Positions 20,890 to 31,927 of a DNA stretch of 64,000 nucleotides are shown in pieces. The DNA is taken from the NCBI GenBank assembly GCA_902805475.1, contig CADCSX010000007.1:186001-250000 (forward strand), given 5' to 3'. The stretch's first letter is position 1. Every line of letters starts with the position of its first letter. This DNA comes from Entonaema liquescens (Eukaryota; Ascomycota; Sordariomycetes; Xylariales; Xylariaceae). The notes below the pieces were generated by a model that worked only from the letters and a program-made list of their open reading frames with translations, searched no databases and was not told the DNA's origin. Made by a program: the position numbers and the translations under genes.

Positions 20890-23294
20890 TTATCCCGCAG
20901 GGTCCATACTCGGCCATAAAACATTCGTAGTGTTGTAACCATCAACAGCAAACGCCAGGTCCATCGAATCTGCCATGATGCCTTGCATCACAGCGATAGT
21001 CTCCTCGTCGAACAAAGGAAATCCAACGTCCGTCTGATCTATGACTGTACCAAACTGCTCATTTTGGGGCATCATGGTAATGGGTTGGCCCTCCTGAGCC
21101 ATAAGCCTGCCGCCCTCGTGGATAGGCTGCGGCATAATCATATGATCCGCTTTCTTACTGAGATCACGCAGCAATCCGGCCGCGCTCGCAGCTACGGAGA
21201 AGCTATTTGCAAAAATGCCCAGAGCATCGGCTGACACGTTTATGGCTTCTCGCGCCGCCTGCGTCAGCTCATCATGAGGATGAGAGAGGACGAAGCCGAC
21301 CAGAGTCATGGCGACATTCCATTCCCATTGAAAAGCTTCTTGCCAGCCGGTGAGTATATCTGTGGTTGACAGTATTTGTCGCATAATATGCGTAAGTGCC
21401 ATGGCATGGCTGACGCATCTGCGAGCACAAGCCTCTGCAAGCGATGAGGATTGAGGCGATACTAGTGAGTACGGAGACCTCTTGAAGGATATGAATGGTC
21501 GGTATAGATTTGTACAGAGATTGTGGTACAATAATTCCAATAGGAGGCGCTGGCGCTGTACCCAGAGCGGGGCAAATTGTTCGATCTCTACCGGCGAGAG
21601 GTCCGTCGAAAAGGGGATACCGTGGTTTTTACGTTGGGTCTTCAATGCATTAGGTACATCTTTAACCCACTGCTCCAAGGCTCTCATACGCGTGATGAGG
21701 AAATCAGCGTATGTCTCCATGGCCGCCGGCGCGTCATAAATCGCCTGGCTACCGTCGTTCTCGACTAAGTCAGGGTACTTATCGTAAAAGCGGTGTATAC
21801 GTCGCGAGCAGCAAGGACGAGCTTAGTATTATGTAAATTCCAGCTAAGCCAAGTAACGTCATCGTCCAAGGGCGCAAAACCTGAGCCTGATTGCGCCGCG
21901 GCTTCGTGATCATCGGCTGGTAGACCACAATTCGCATGCGATAGGTGGAGCATGAATGGTCGTCCCAACTTCATGCTAGTTTTGGTCTCGGCAACGTAAA
22001 TAGACCACCATAGGCGCTTTCGCATTTCTTTCTCGCGTTGGGGCATATTTGGTGGTGGTGGCAGGTGAAGACCGAGCATTTGAGCTGTCCTCGCTGTGAT
22101 GGCCAAAGTGCTATCAGCCATGTTTTGAAATGAAGCACAACACAGCCAAACCACGGACAATATGTTACACTGTAAAGTTGATATAGTGGGACTTTCCAAT
22201 TCGCAGGCTAGAAGATTCTGGCAACGACAATAATGCCAGCGGCCGGCGAGCGTTGCATCATCAGTATCGACATTGGCATTTCCCAATGCCGAATTATTAT
22301 TACCCCGGCCCCGTGCCATGCCATACTGCATGCACAAGGCTATAACAATATCAACGAGGGCCGATGGTTTGCGTTTCTTTCTCGATCCGACCCATAATGA
22401 TTTATAATAACGCCTGAACTCATCCTCGTCGAGGACCAGAAGAGAAGTGTGATGTGACTGCCAATATAAGTCCAGGAAGTATTCTTCCTGAGTAGCGGTC
22501 AAGTACTCTTTAGCCTTGATGGGATCATCGGTTGGTACCTGATCATGCTCATTTGAATGCTTATCTGGAGGGCTTGTAGGACCGTCGAGTAGTCTACTGG
22601 CCGAGTTTGGTTGTAGCGAGTTCTCAGGGAGATGCTGCTGCAGTGCTGAAGCCAGGAAGGCATTCAGGCGACTAATAAAATAGAGTAAGGATGAGGGCCC
22701 GTACCAAGTTTTGGACGCGGATCTAGCCGTATTAGTATAGATACCCTCCCAGTATCTCCCGGAAGATACTGCATCACTCAAAGAAGACCCCTGTGGGGTT
22801 GTGATAGCCGTGTTTGGAACGGATGGAATGTTGGGGGGAGTTGGAAGCTGAGAGCTCGAGGGTCTGACAGGGGTAGCAGCTTGATTTCTATTACGGCTGC
22901 GTTCCTCGTCGAGCTCTTTCTGAAGTTCTTGATTACGCTGCTTCAACCGCTCTATCTCGCGGAATGCATGCGGAAGAGTGCGGACTCCATTTGTGCGGTC
23001 ATTACTGCACTGGCCTCCTCTAGTTTGGCAGTTGAGGCACGGGTGATTGTTATCACACTTGATTCTATGTACGCGACAGTAATCGCTAAGTAGAGTTAAT
23101 ACGAGATGACGTATAGGAGTATAGATTTACAGATGCATATACGTATAGGTATAGATGTATCGTAGAACTTACCACGCGCGAGCTACCTGGCTCCGTTTCT
23201 GCCGGGGCCGTGGAGGCTGTGACCCATTCGGAGAAGCGGAGTTCGGACCGGATTCACTAGATCTTGGAGGCGGACCTGGGAAAGTAGTGAACAT
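20890..23294 (-). CDS. Zn2Cys6 fungal transcription factor with one apparent frameshift
   Basis: Exon 1 is 23173-23294 (ATG at 23294) and exon 2 is 20890-23085, joined across an 87-bp intron that splits the first Cys codon of the zinc cluster. The cluster is C41-x2-C44-x6-C51-x5-C57-x2-C60-x6-C67, followed by a short coiled coil (EIERLKQRNQELQKEL) and the fungal_trans regulatory domain (YWQSHHTSLLVLDEDEF, MRKRLWWSIYVAETKTSMKLGRP). Near residue 473 the frame ends after YTAF, and homologous sequence resumes one base later as YDKYPDL; restoring one base in the AAAA run at 21786-21789 gives a continuous frame of about 772 aa. A 36-bp intron there is too short to be credible. The product would be a nuclear DNA-binding regulator; its targets are unknown. 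Confidence 0.85.
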
Positions 23295-24650
23295 AGTCGG
23301 CAACTAGTGGGCTATCCAAGAAAGAGATTAGGGGGATATGTGGGATATATGGGATATACAGGATATACGAGTATATCAATCGGGGTTGCTGAAGTCGGCT
23401 AGACGAAACCGTTTCATTGATGCAGAATAGGAGGAATGGGGGATTGAGTATAGGTAATTACTAGGGTTGGATCTTTGTATGAGAGGATTAGTAATAATAA
23501 TTAGGTAGTAGGGAATCGTCCTTTTCTCAGCTAAGCGAATTGAAGATATTTCTTTTCAAAGTCAGTGCCTGCAAAGGCCACTCTTGTAAAGAGTCGGGGC
23601 CAACGAGATCGCCCCGTCTGAGATTTATGTCAGCGCTAAGCCTGTGGCCCTCACGATCCCCTGCGATTAGATTAAGTAATACCCGTAAACCTTATGCCTA
23701 AGTCCGTAAGTTGCGAACATACATGTATAAGAGGTAGGATTGATCATGCAACTACCTTCATACCTACCCCATAAGCTAGCTTACGCTACCTATCTACGGC
23801 AGTTACGGTGGATTACGGCTAAGACCGAGCCGGCCCCATAAGGATAGTGGATGCTAGATACCTTAGGTAGGTACCTACCTACATATGCACTTGTATGTGC
23901 CTCATAAAATGCCTGGCTGATGTTCGTCTACTGAGTCCTTTGGAATGCCTGTATCGCTTGTTTGACTTTCTTCGTAGCTTGAGTTATTTTTTTTTTTTTT
24001 TTTTTTTTATTTTTTTTTTTTTTTTTTTTACCTATCGATACAGTCATTGTCTAGGTACCTAGGAAGGTACCCAGGACAGCCCTACCTCTCTGTGAATATT
24101 TAGTATGTTGCAAACACCTTAGTCGGATAATAGACCTTTACAAATATACGTTGTAGTTATAGTAGTGAGCCTTGTTTTCGGAACGCAATGGTGCGTTTAT
24201 TGCTTATATAAACAAGCCAAAAGCCTCTTGCGGGCCACCTAGTAGGTTAGAGTACAATACAGCACGACATAAGTAGCTAGAACTCGCCCTGTCCATCTCT
24301 CATATTTACTATATCTCGTCCGTACGCCGACAGACTCAAGTATTAGGTATGATGAGGAGACCAGTATGCGCAATCAAGTTTGCTTTTATGAAAGTACACA
24401 CACCACGGACCACGAGGGAAAAGGGCGAGGAGAAGATAATTGCAAACAAAGCATGAGGATATCAATCCTACCGGGTTCCCTTCCGACCGGCACCCCACGT
24501 TTATACCCTTGCCTAAACGCAACGCCATATGATGCAAATGAGTACTAGAGAATTGTCACAACGCTGTAAAGTCATCTTAAGTCGGGTATCCAGTAGCCCC
24601 GAATAAGATCAGATCAACTCGGTGGGGTAAAGTGAACACAACCGCCTCCA
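23295..24650. other. Intergenic, 1.36 kb, promoter side of the regulator
   Basis: Contains TACCTAGGTA-like palindromes (23861-23880, 24051-24060) and the T tract. No gene or RNA recognised. Confidence 0.5.
23987..24029. repeat. Poly(T) tract, 43 bases with one A
   Basis: Uninterrupted T run except for A at 24009. Confidence 0.95.
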
Positions 24651-26255
24651 TTATAAGAAGATGCCGACCCAAGCAGCCTTCGCGCTCACATCGGTGTCGC
24701 AGTCTTCGACAGCGCAGATCACCTTGTTCTTGGCGCCACTGGGGTCAGGCCGGAAACCTACGGCGATACGGTTCTTGCCGGTGGACTTGCGGTACTCGTA
24801 GCATTTCTTGCAGTATACCTAAATAAATATATCAATAACTAAATTTCTTTTTAGAAGGGTAGTTGTATGAATACTTACATGTCCACAGGCTTTAACAGCC
24901 CAAAAATGGTGCTCTGCCTTATCTTTCTTTGTGCGAGCTCTTCTAGACGGTGTAGCTGCATTAGCTCCATCGTCGTCGGGATCATATGCTAGCTCTTGGT
25001 CGCAGCTGGGGCAGATAGCCACGACATCCTCGCCCGTGTCCCTCGTGAAACCTGCTCTTGTCTCCTTGGGAGGCTCGTGGGCGGGTTTCGGGTTAGCGCC
25101 TCCAGGTGCAGGCGGCGCGATCGCGGCGGCAAAAGGATGGATATCGTAATCGAGGTTTACCGGGGCAAGGTTTGGTTGCGGCATCACCTCCGGCATTACA
25201 TTACGATGACCTAGCAAAACTAGGTCGTCGTCGCGGTTGTTCGCCATGGGGCCTGGGTGGTTGAGAAGACGAAATAGAGGAAGGTTGTTCATAATATGTT
25301 GAATTTGGTCAAAAGGGTTGCGGCCAGGTAGAAGATCGGGTTGCATCTGTTGCCGTGGTGGTTGCCGCGGTCGATTTTGATTTCGGGCAAACTCATCCTG
25401 GTGGGGGATACGGTTTTGGGGGTGATGTCGCCTAGGCGGCGGCATTACTGCAGGTTCGTCGTCAGAATCGGAAACAAGGTCGATAACGGTCTGAGAGTTC
25501 ATGTAGCTCGCATCACTGCGTTCTAATCGTGGCGGGGTACCTCGCTGTTGCGAACGCCGTCCGCGAAGAGTGTGGATGCGACTTCGAGGTGCAGGCTGAA
25601 CAGGGCTATCACCTGTTAGATCAATCACCTCAGGTTCTCTTTGAGGTTGCTGTTGCCTTTGTCTCCGAGCCGCGGAGCTACCAGGATGCTCTACCTCGAA
25701 CGCGACCAACTCATCTCTCAGCTCATTTCTCATTCTTTCCATTTCTCTAAGCCTATCCATCCTAGGCGGCATATAATTCTCTACGGCGTTATCTTCCGAA
25801 ATGCTCGGCCAAGAATCGGAAGATTGACGATCAGCTATATTGATATCACCGTCTCGATCGGGGCGGTCGTTCACAAACAGGCTTTCTTCCGAGTCATACG
25901 CATCAAACAAATCGTTATCCATGTCTATATGGTGGCCGTATGCGTTATCCAACAGAAGATCCTCGCTGTCTATCGGGGATTCGTTATGGTAGATATGGCC
26001 GATGAATTCTACGATTTCTTCGGGATCACTGGATGATACGGGAGAGGATACGATGCGAGGAGCCGAGCTGCTGCTGCGCAGGGGATTTTGGTTATAAATA
26101 TGGATATGTTGAGGCTGGAAACCCGAGGAAGACTCGGACATAATAGAGTTTGAATCGTCTTCTGTACTTTGAAGAGATAATGTAGGAGTCGCAACAAAGC
26201 GGGGAGGAGTTGATGATAAAGGATCCGGAAGATCAGAGTCGGCAATTTCGGCCAT
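24651..26255 (-). CDS. RING protein with SUMO-interacting motifs (STUbL-like)
   Basis: Two exons, 24879-26255 and 24651-24818, joined across a 60-bp intron (GTAAGT...TTAG) at ACGH|VYCKKC; 514 aa. Most of the protein is acidic and disordered. Two textbook SUMO-interacting motifs are visible: EVIDLTGDSP (about 209-218) and TVIDLVSDSDDE (about 256-267). The C-terminus is a RING: C415-x2-C418, C457-x-H459, C462-x2-C465, C494-x4-C499. SIMs plus a C-terminal RING are the architecture of SUMO-targeted ubiquitin ligases such as fission yeast Rfp1/Rfp2 and yeast Slx5, which ubiquitylate sumoylated nuclear proteins. Which of these is the orthologue cannot be settled here. The last RING half sits in exon 2, so an exon-1-only model would miss it. 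Confidence 0.85.
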
Positions 26256-26941
26256 ATCGAAATCGCTTTAGATACCTTTGGGTTGGAAAAAAAATTGAAC
26301 GTCAGTACGTGAAAAAGTAGTAGGGCGGTCGAATATTACTGGATAGTTCGAGGCATGAACTGTGCAAACTTGAAGATTGCAAGATTGTGCGGGACCCTAC
26401 CAACTGAATAGACCCAGCCTTCCGGGACCGAGATTGTAGATTAGGTAGGAATAATCAATCAACCCTGCACTATCATTTTACTAAGTATGTGTTAACAGAC
26501 ATCACCTGCTTCACAATCAGGTTAGGATACGGTGGTGGTTTCTGTTGACGTCTACTTGCCGCCACGTCGTAGTCGTCTTGGAGCGACCAACGAGTTGCGA
26601 CGGCGGTTATCAAACTTGGACGGTGTATATGAGAAAGACAAGGAGTGAGGAGTGGTAGTGGGAAGTGAACCTAAAGTTAGGTTGGGTTATTGGAAGTAAG
26701 AACAAGCAGGAATTGTTAGGAGTAATGGCGATGTCAATGGCGAAATTCACATTAACGCGAGCCTTGCAGTTGGATCTTACTGTACGTGCGCCAGGGTTAA
26801 AATTCCGGCTAGCAGGTACTAATTTGGGTACTTAACGCAGGGATGACGCCGCATTATCAAATCTGCACTTACTTTATTCGGTTATCTTAGCCCCGACAGC
26901 TCACGAAGTAGCCCCGCCCCACATGGCTAGTGGATAGCTGC
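26256..26941. other. Intergenic, upstream of the RING gene
   Basis: No gene recognised up to the AT-rich element. Confidence 0.5.
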
Positions 26942-26950
26942 ACCCAGAAG
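26942..26950. repeat. Left 9-bp target-site duplication ACCCAGAAG
   Basis: Identical to 27652-27660. Confidence 0.65.
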
Positions 26951-27651
26951 TAGAGATGCTATTTTTACTATGCGCATAACGCATTATACCGTATAATGAC
27001 ACATAATGGCGCATAATAAATCTATTATGCGTATAACGGAATGGGACCCCCGATTATCCGGCGCGTTAATATAAAAATAAAGTTAATTTATTATTAAAAT
27101 ATCGTGTTTAAAGTTTTTTAAAATTATATATATACGAATTTAATAAAATTAAAATTATAATTATAAATTTTATACGTAAAATAACGCGTTAAATTTATAA
27201 ATATACAAGTTAATAAATTTATTATTTAAAATAATAAATAAAATAATAAATAAAATAATAAATAAAATAATAAACGGTAATTTAAATTTTTATCGATTTA
27301 AATACGTTTAATATAAAATATAATTAATTAAATAATAACGTAAATTAAATAAATTTAATTTTTAATATATAATTTTTTATAATATTTATAAATAATTTAT
27401 TTTTATATTAAAAAATTTTAATCGATAAAAATAAATTAATTAAACGTAATATCGTTTTTAAAAAATATTTTAATTAAATTTAAAAATGTTTTAAATTAAA
27501 ATAAATATTATTATTATTATTATACGATATACGAAGAAATTTTCGTTAAATTATACGCATTATACGCAAATTGTATAACATTATACGTATAATAGCGTAT
27601 AATGATATTATATCGCATAATAAATTTATTATGCGCATAATGAGCATGCCT
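26951..27651. mobile_element. RIP-mutated 0.7-kb AT-rich element, MULE-type by its 9-bp duplication
   Basis: Flanked by a perfect 9-bp direct repeat (26942-26950, 27652-27660). The two ends are imperfect inverted copies (ATGCT... then TATGCGCATAA on both sides). Each end holds a palindrome built on CGCATAATA/TATTATGCG; the one at 27615-27636 is a perfect 22-bp palindrome. Between about 27070 and 27540 nearly every C is followed by G, with one CpA that I noticed. This is the pattern left when C-to-T mutation spares CpG. No coding capacity. A 9-bp duplication is typical of Mutator-like elements; the assignment is inference. Confidence 0.65.
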
Positions 27652-27660
27652 ACCCAGAAG
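27652..27660. repeat. Right 9-bp target-site duplication ACCCAGAAG
   Basis: Direct copy of 26942-26950. Confidence 0.65.
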
Positions 27661-28162
27661 CCTTACGCGCCAAGCCTGTTTCGTATGAATGCAGTAAATG
27701 TACATATATTGATTTTTTTAACCAATAGGAACATATTTAATACATTTAATACAGTTATTCTAGATCAAGAGTGCATAGGTACTCTTATAGTATTCCAACA
27801 TACCTCATCTACATTTACTATGATATCTACGTTAGATACCTTGATATTCAAACATGTAGGCTAGGCTAGATGCATGACTATAAAGATGAGAGTCCGGGTA
27901 TGCCAGGTATCAATAACAGAGAAACTTGAAATTTTATTTCTCAGTTATGTCTTTTACATAGACTTATTTTGATTGATACTGTATAACCTGGAAAACTCTC
28001 GGGAATGTATCGCTCTTGACCCATTCACTATCTATATTATACATTGATTAATCTTGAATGATCATCCAGTACGGTTATGATATCAAAGATACTTTTTCCC
28101 CCTGCTCTAGCCCGTATCCTTCGTATTTGCTCGCGTCTTCAGCCTAAGACGGTCGGTATAAA
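27661..28162. other. Intergenic, 3' flank of PRP19
   Basis: Nothing recognised. Confidence 0.5.
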
Positions 28163-29823
28163 TCAGGACTCCTTAGTGGTAAGAATACTAATCACTCCGT
28201 CTCCATTAACAGCCACGAGCTTGTTCGCATTTGCAGTCCACTTAACACTGACTGCGCTGACTGCTGCTCGTAAGGGCTCTGTCCAGGACTTGGAACCCTT
28301 GTTATACTGTTGTACTGTCACTCCAGCGGATCCAGCCGTCGCTAAGAATTGCTGAGAGTAATCCCAGGCCAGGCTCTGTACCGCACTGCCGGTATCTAAT
28401 ACCTTAACCTGTGCAGCATCGCCATCCTTGCGCAAATCAAAGATAGTAACTGTGGTCTGTCCTTTCGCTGTAGCCGCAAACCAGAAGCCGTTTTCAGAGA
28501 AAGTAATGGCTTGCACGGGGGCCCCTAAGTTGAAAGAGGCAGCTTCTTCCCCAGTCTTGGTCATGAATAGCTTAATCTCGCCAGAATTGGTGCCGGTCGC
28601 AAAGAGATGGCCATCAGGATGGAAGGCACAAGTCGTCAAAGCTATAGAAGAATTTAGCAACAATATTAATAAAGGCTCCTTCAGGTGTTAACTTACTAGC
28701 ATTAGTGTATACGCGCGTGGCGCGACGCAAATTGGCGAGATCGTAAAATACAAAACTCTTATCGGAGCCCACAGACGCTAATATTTCCTTGCTGGGATGG
28801 ATAGCAAGACCGGTAGCCGGGCCAGCATGATCGGAAAATGACGCGATCTCACTGCCATTCTCAAATACCTTCACGGAGCCCTTAGAGGTCGAGAAGAAGA
28901 CCCTGGAGCCCTCCCATATGGAATCCGTTACGGGCTCGTTGACTTGTAATGCACGCTCAACCTTGTCCGAGTCAATCGAGTAGATGGCAACGTCGCCTTG
29001 TAATCCGCCCACGGCAGCATAAGCCTCCTCGACACTAACTGTGGTAGCTTGGGGGACGGGAAGGGAATTCGTGGTTTCGACGGTAAAAGAAGCAATATCC
29101 TCTGCTGTTGCCCAACCCTCCGGGACAGGTCGCTTCTTTCGGCTCTTAGATAATCTTTCGGTATGTTAGCTAGGTCATACAAAAAAGAGAAAATCGCAGT
29201 ACGAACTTTGCCTGTGTCTCATCCACCTTGGCCGCTAACTCTTCAGGCAGAGCCTCAGCATCCACAGCCATGGCGTCGCCATTATTGGCGCTACCTGCCG
29301 AAACCGTTACCTTGGACAGCGCATCTCGAGCCTCGTCCCGTTCTTTGGTCAATCTCGCGATAACACGAACGGCCGCGTCGTGCTGGTAGAGAGATGTCGC
29401 AAGTTCTTCCCGCGTCCGTGAGAGTTGTTCTCTAAGGTTGTAGGTTTCTAGCGCCAGCGCGTCCCATTCATTCTGAAAGGTCGATAGGAGGGCCGGTATG
29501 GAAGTAAGGGTAGGCGGTCGGGGTCGCACGACGCGTGAAGATTTGATGGGCAGAAGGTCTTCGAGACCTAAATCCTCTCCGCTAACGGGATCTTTCCCAT
29601 TCTCTTCGATATACTTCTCGATTAATCGCTTCTCAAATACAGCGCCTATACGGTACGTCAGTTATTCAGTACGGCAAACAAAGAGTGTACCGCTACTTGG
29701 ACATACCTGACAACTTGGAAACGACAGGCTCTTGAGGAGCTTCGCCGGAAACTATATCGCGTTAGAAATAAGATGAAAATAGCGTGGAATTATATATCGA
29801 CAATACTTACGAGAGCACAGCAT
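28163..29823 (-). CDS. prp19: Pre-mRNA-processing factor 19 (U-box E3 ligase, WD40)
   Basis: Five exons on the minus strand: 29811-29823 (only 13 nt), 29707-29751, 29207-29645, 28697-29154 and 28163-28641; in phase, 477 aa, the normal fungal length. The U-box (residues 1-65) reads LCSLSGEAPQEPVVS...EKRLIEKYIEENGKDPVSGE. The Prp19 coiled-coil region follows RPRPPTLTSIPALL and NEWDALALETYNLREQL. The WD40 propeller occupies about residue 210 to the end (FATGTNSGEIKLF, LASVGSDKSFVFYDL). Known role: scaffold and ubiquitin ligase of the NineTeen complex, which stabilises U5/U6 in the activated spliceosome; also acts in DNA repair. The third intron uses the donor GTTCGT; the alternative GTACTG would bring a stop. 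Divergent from the OHCU decarboxylase gene, with a MITE between them. Confidence 0.97.
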
Positions 29824-30725
29824 CGTGGCTAATCTCGGTCTGGCGATGATTATGTCTAGTTGCTAACTAGGCTGAGCTCAGTCAATAAAATTTCCAAGGT
29901 CGACGGTTGCTAGGTCTAAAGCTTCGTCAGTTCCTGCGCAATGTTGACTTTGAATTGATTGGTTAAAGATAAACAGACCGAAGTTGAACCGTCTTCCTGT
30001 TGACGATTATGCACGTAGTCGGCCCTTCCTTTATCCGTGATCTAGCTTGAACCGTTGATGAGATCATTTGCCTAGGTACCTAGCAGGCCCTGGCCAAAAT
30101 AAATGTGCCACAACCCTCCACTCCAACAGTGGAGAATGTGGTGTAAGTGCTGAGAGCAACTAAAAGCAACAATCTTAAGGTGATATTATAAATAAATGAT
30201 TTTTTAAAACTTATAAAATGGTATTTTGTATATTTTATAATATCGAAAGCACATTATTTTCTTTCTTCTGCAGTTGCGTTGTGCTTAAAATAAAGAGTGA
30301 AGTCAAGGTGTTTTGGTGAGGTTTCTAGGTGTGGCACATTTATTTTGGCCAGGGCCTGCCTAGGTAGATTAAGCTGAACAGTTTAGGTGGGTACACGTAC
30401 ATTTCCCCAAGATATCGGTAATCTAACCCCACCTTCAACCCCACCATCAATCAATAATTTCGATTGACTCGAATTATGCCAAACTACATTTCTAGTTTTC
30501 TAGTGTGATGCTATACAACCTATGTTACAAAGTTACAAATACAATAATACTGGACTCTTTGAGTAATATTATGAGATAGTTACAAGCTGGCTTCTAATTG
30601 ATTCCCAGTATATATCACCAAACCTTTTAACTTATTCTTTTCTTAACTTAGAAACATATTACTCATCTTCAATCAGATATATTGTTACCCAACTACCTAA
30701 CTTGCCTATATACAGCATTTCCGGG
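29824..30725. promoter_or_regulatory. Divergent promoter region of PRP19 and OHCU decarboxylase
   Basis: 900 bp between the two divergent starts, holding the palindrome cctaggtacctag (30071-30083) and the MITE at 30084-30358. Confidence 0.5.
30084..30358. mobile_element. 275-bp MITE with perfect 29-bp inverted repeats
   Basis: 30084-30112 and 30330-30358 are perfect inverted copies (outer bases CAGGCCCTGGCC). The flanks are CCTAG on both sides (30079-30083, 30359-30363), a possible 5-bp target duplication; a TA duplication is an alternative. The interior is AT-rich with no frame. Lies between two divergent gene starts. Confidence 0.8.
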
Positions 30726-31379
30726 ATGACTTCCACAATACTACCACCCGTTACCTCGCTTCAAGGAGCTGACGATACCGAAATAAAGTCCGCACTTGAT
30801 GCACTTTTCGAGCCATCCCAAGATCTTCACCTTATAGCTATCCCAGCGATCCGCAATAGCGCTCCTTTCTCATCTTATTCATCTCTTATCGAATATGTTG
30901 GGAGTCTCCTGTTCGACCTTGCGGAAAACCCAACTACTGCTGACTCGCGGGCAGAGCTGCACGCGATCCTAGGATCACACCCACGCCTAGGCGAGAAGAG
31001 GGTAGAAAGTGCGCAGAGCCGGGCTGAACAGGCACATCTTAATACATCTGGTGCCGAGGATGAGAAGGAAGAAGAGGCTGCAAGACTTAAAGCTCTAAAC
31101 GAAGAGTATGAGTCTCGATTCCCCGGATTGCGATACGTAGTGTTCGTAAATGGCCGAAGCCGTGATGTCGTGATGCAAAATATGCGGGAGCGCATCGACC
31201 GTGGTGACTTCTTCGCTGAACAGCGAGAAGCTATTCAGGTAGGTTGAAATTTACCTAGAGATGCTTAACCGAGATATAAGTATTCCTTATTATACTAACG
31301 CATTTTTGCTTAACCTCTATATTAGGCAATGATCGATATTGCTCTGGATCGCTCAAAAAAGCTACAGACTGCAAACTAG
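30726..31379 (+). CDS. OHCU decarboxylase (UraD family, uric acid degradation)
   Basis: Two exons, 30726-31238 and 31326-31379 (GTAGGT...TTAG), 188 aa. The ATG at 30726 is used because the longer frame begins with a TTG. Family motif GSHPRLGEK carries the catalytic His (residue 85). SRAEQAHL and LNEEYESRFPGLRYVVFVNGRSR are the conserved middle and substrate-cradle parts, and MRERI follows. Reaction known for the family: decarboxylation of 2-oxo-4-hydroxy-4-carboxy-5-ureidoimidazoline to S-allantoin, the last step from urate. The C-terminus (LQTAN) is not an obvious PTS1 peroxisome signal. No other purine-catabolism gene is in the window. Confidence 0.95.
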
Positions 31380-31927
31380 AAGGGCGCCTGGCCGGGCCAT
31401 ACCTCAGCATTCAACTATAGAAGAACATAAAGACACCACTTATTTTAACGTGAGTCATTAGTAACAAGCCAACCACTACCACACGTCCGGCCGTAATATG
31501 CGAGACGTGCTACATCCCACCGGTTACTAAGTGTGTATACCCTCAACACTTGATCAAAGACGCCTCGTTCGCTAATTCGCTTCGAAAGCGAATGAGAAGA
31601 ATTGGTCATTTACCTCTGATACTCTGCTGTCATAAGGGGTATAGTAGATGGCAAGTTACTGATCTTGGGTGTTCTGAAAAATGAATCGTTTCCTTGTTAC
31701 TTATTATTATTTAAATTTTGATCTTTTGAAGCTGCCGTGAGGCTGCGGTAGGCTTTACTCCCAACGACAATGCATCTGATATACCTTTTCCTTCTCTTCG
31801 CCTTGTTTCCATCGCCAAATGCCCCGGTATCAACTTTTTGCCTCGATCGAACTATGAAACGCCTAATCTCTGATGCTCGCTTAAAGAATATACCATACTA
31901 GTTCGTTAACAGTTCATGCGTCGTGTC
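31380..31927. other. Intergenic, 548 bp
   Basis: Convergent 3' flanks. Nothing recognised. Confidence 0.5.

Noticed and set aside
21765..21805. Intron explaining the regulator frame change
   Set aside because: The only GT...AG pair is 36 bp, shorter than any fungal intron here, and would remove conserved YTAFYDKYPD residues.
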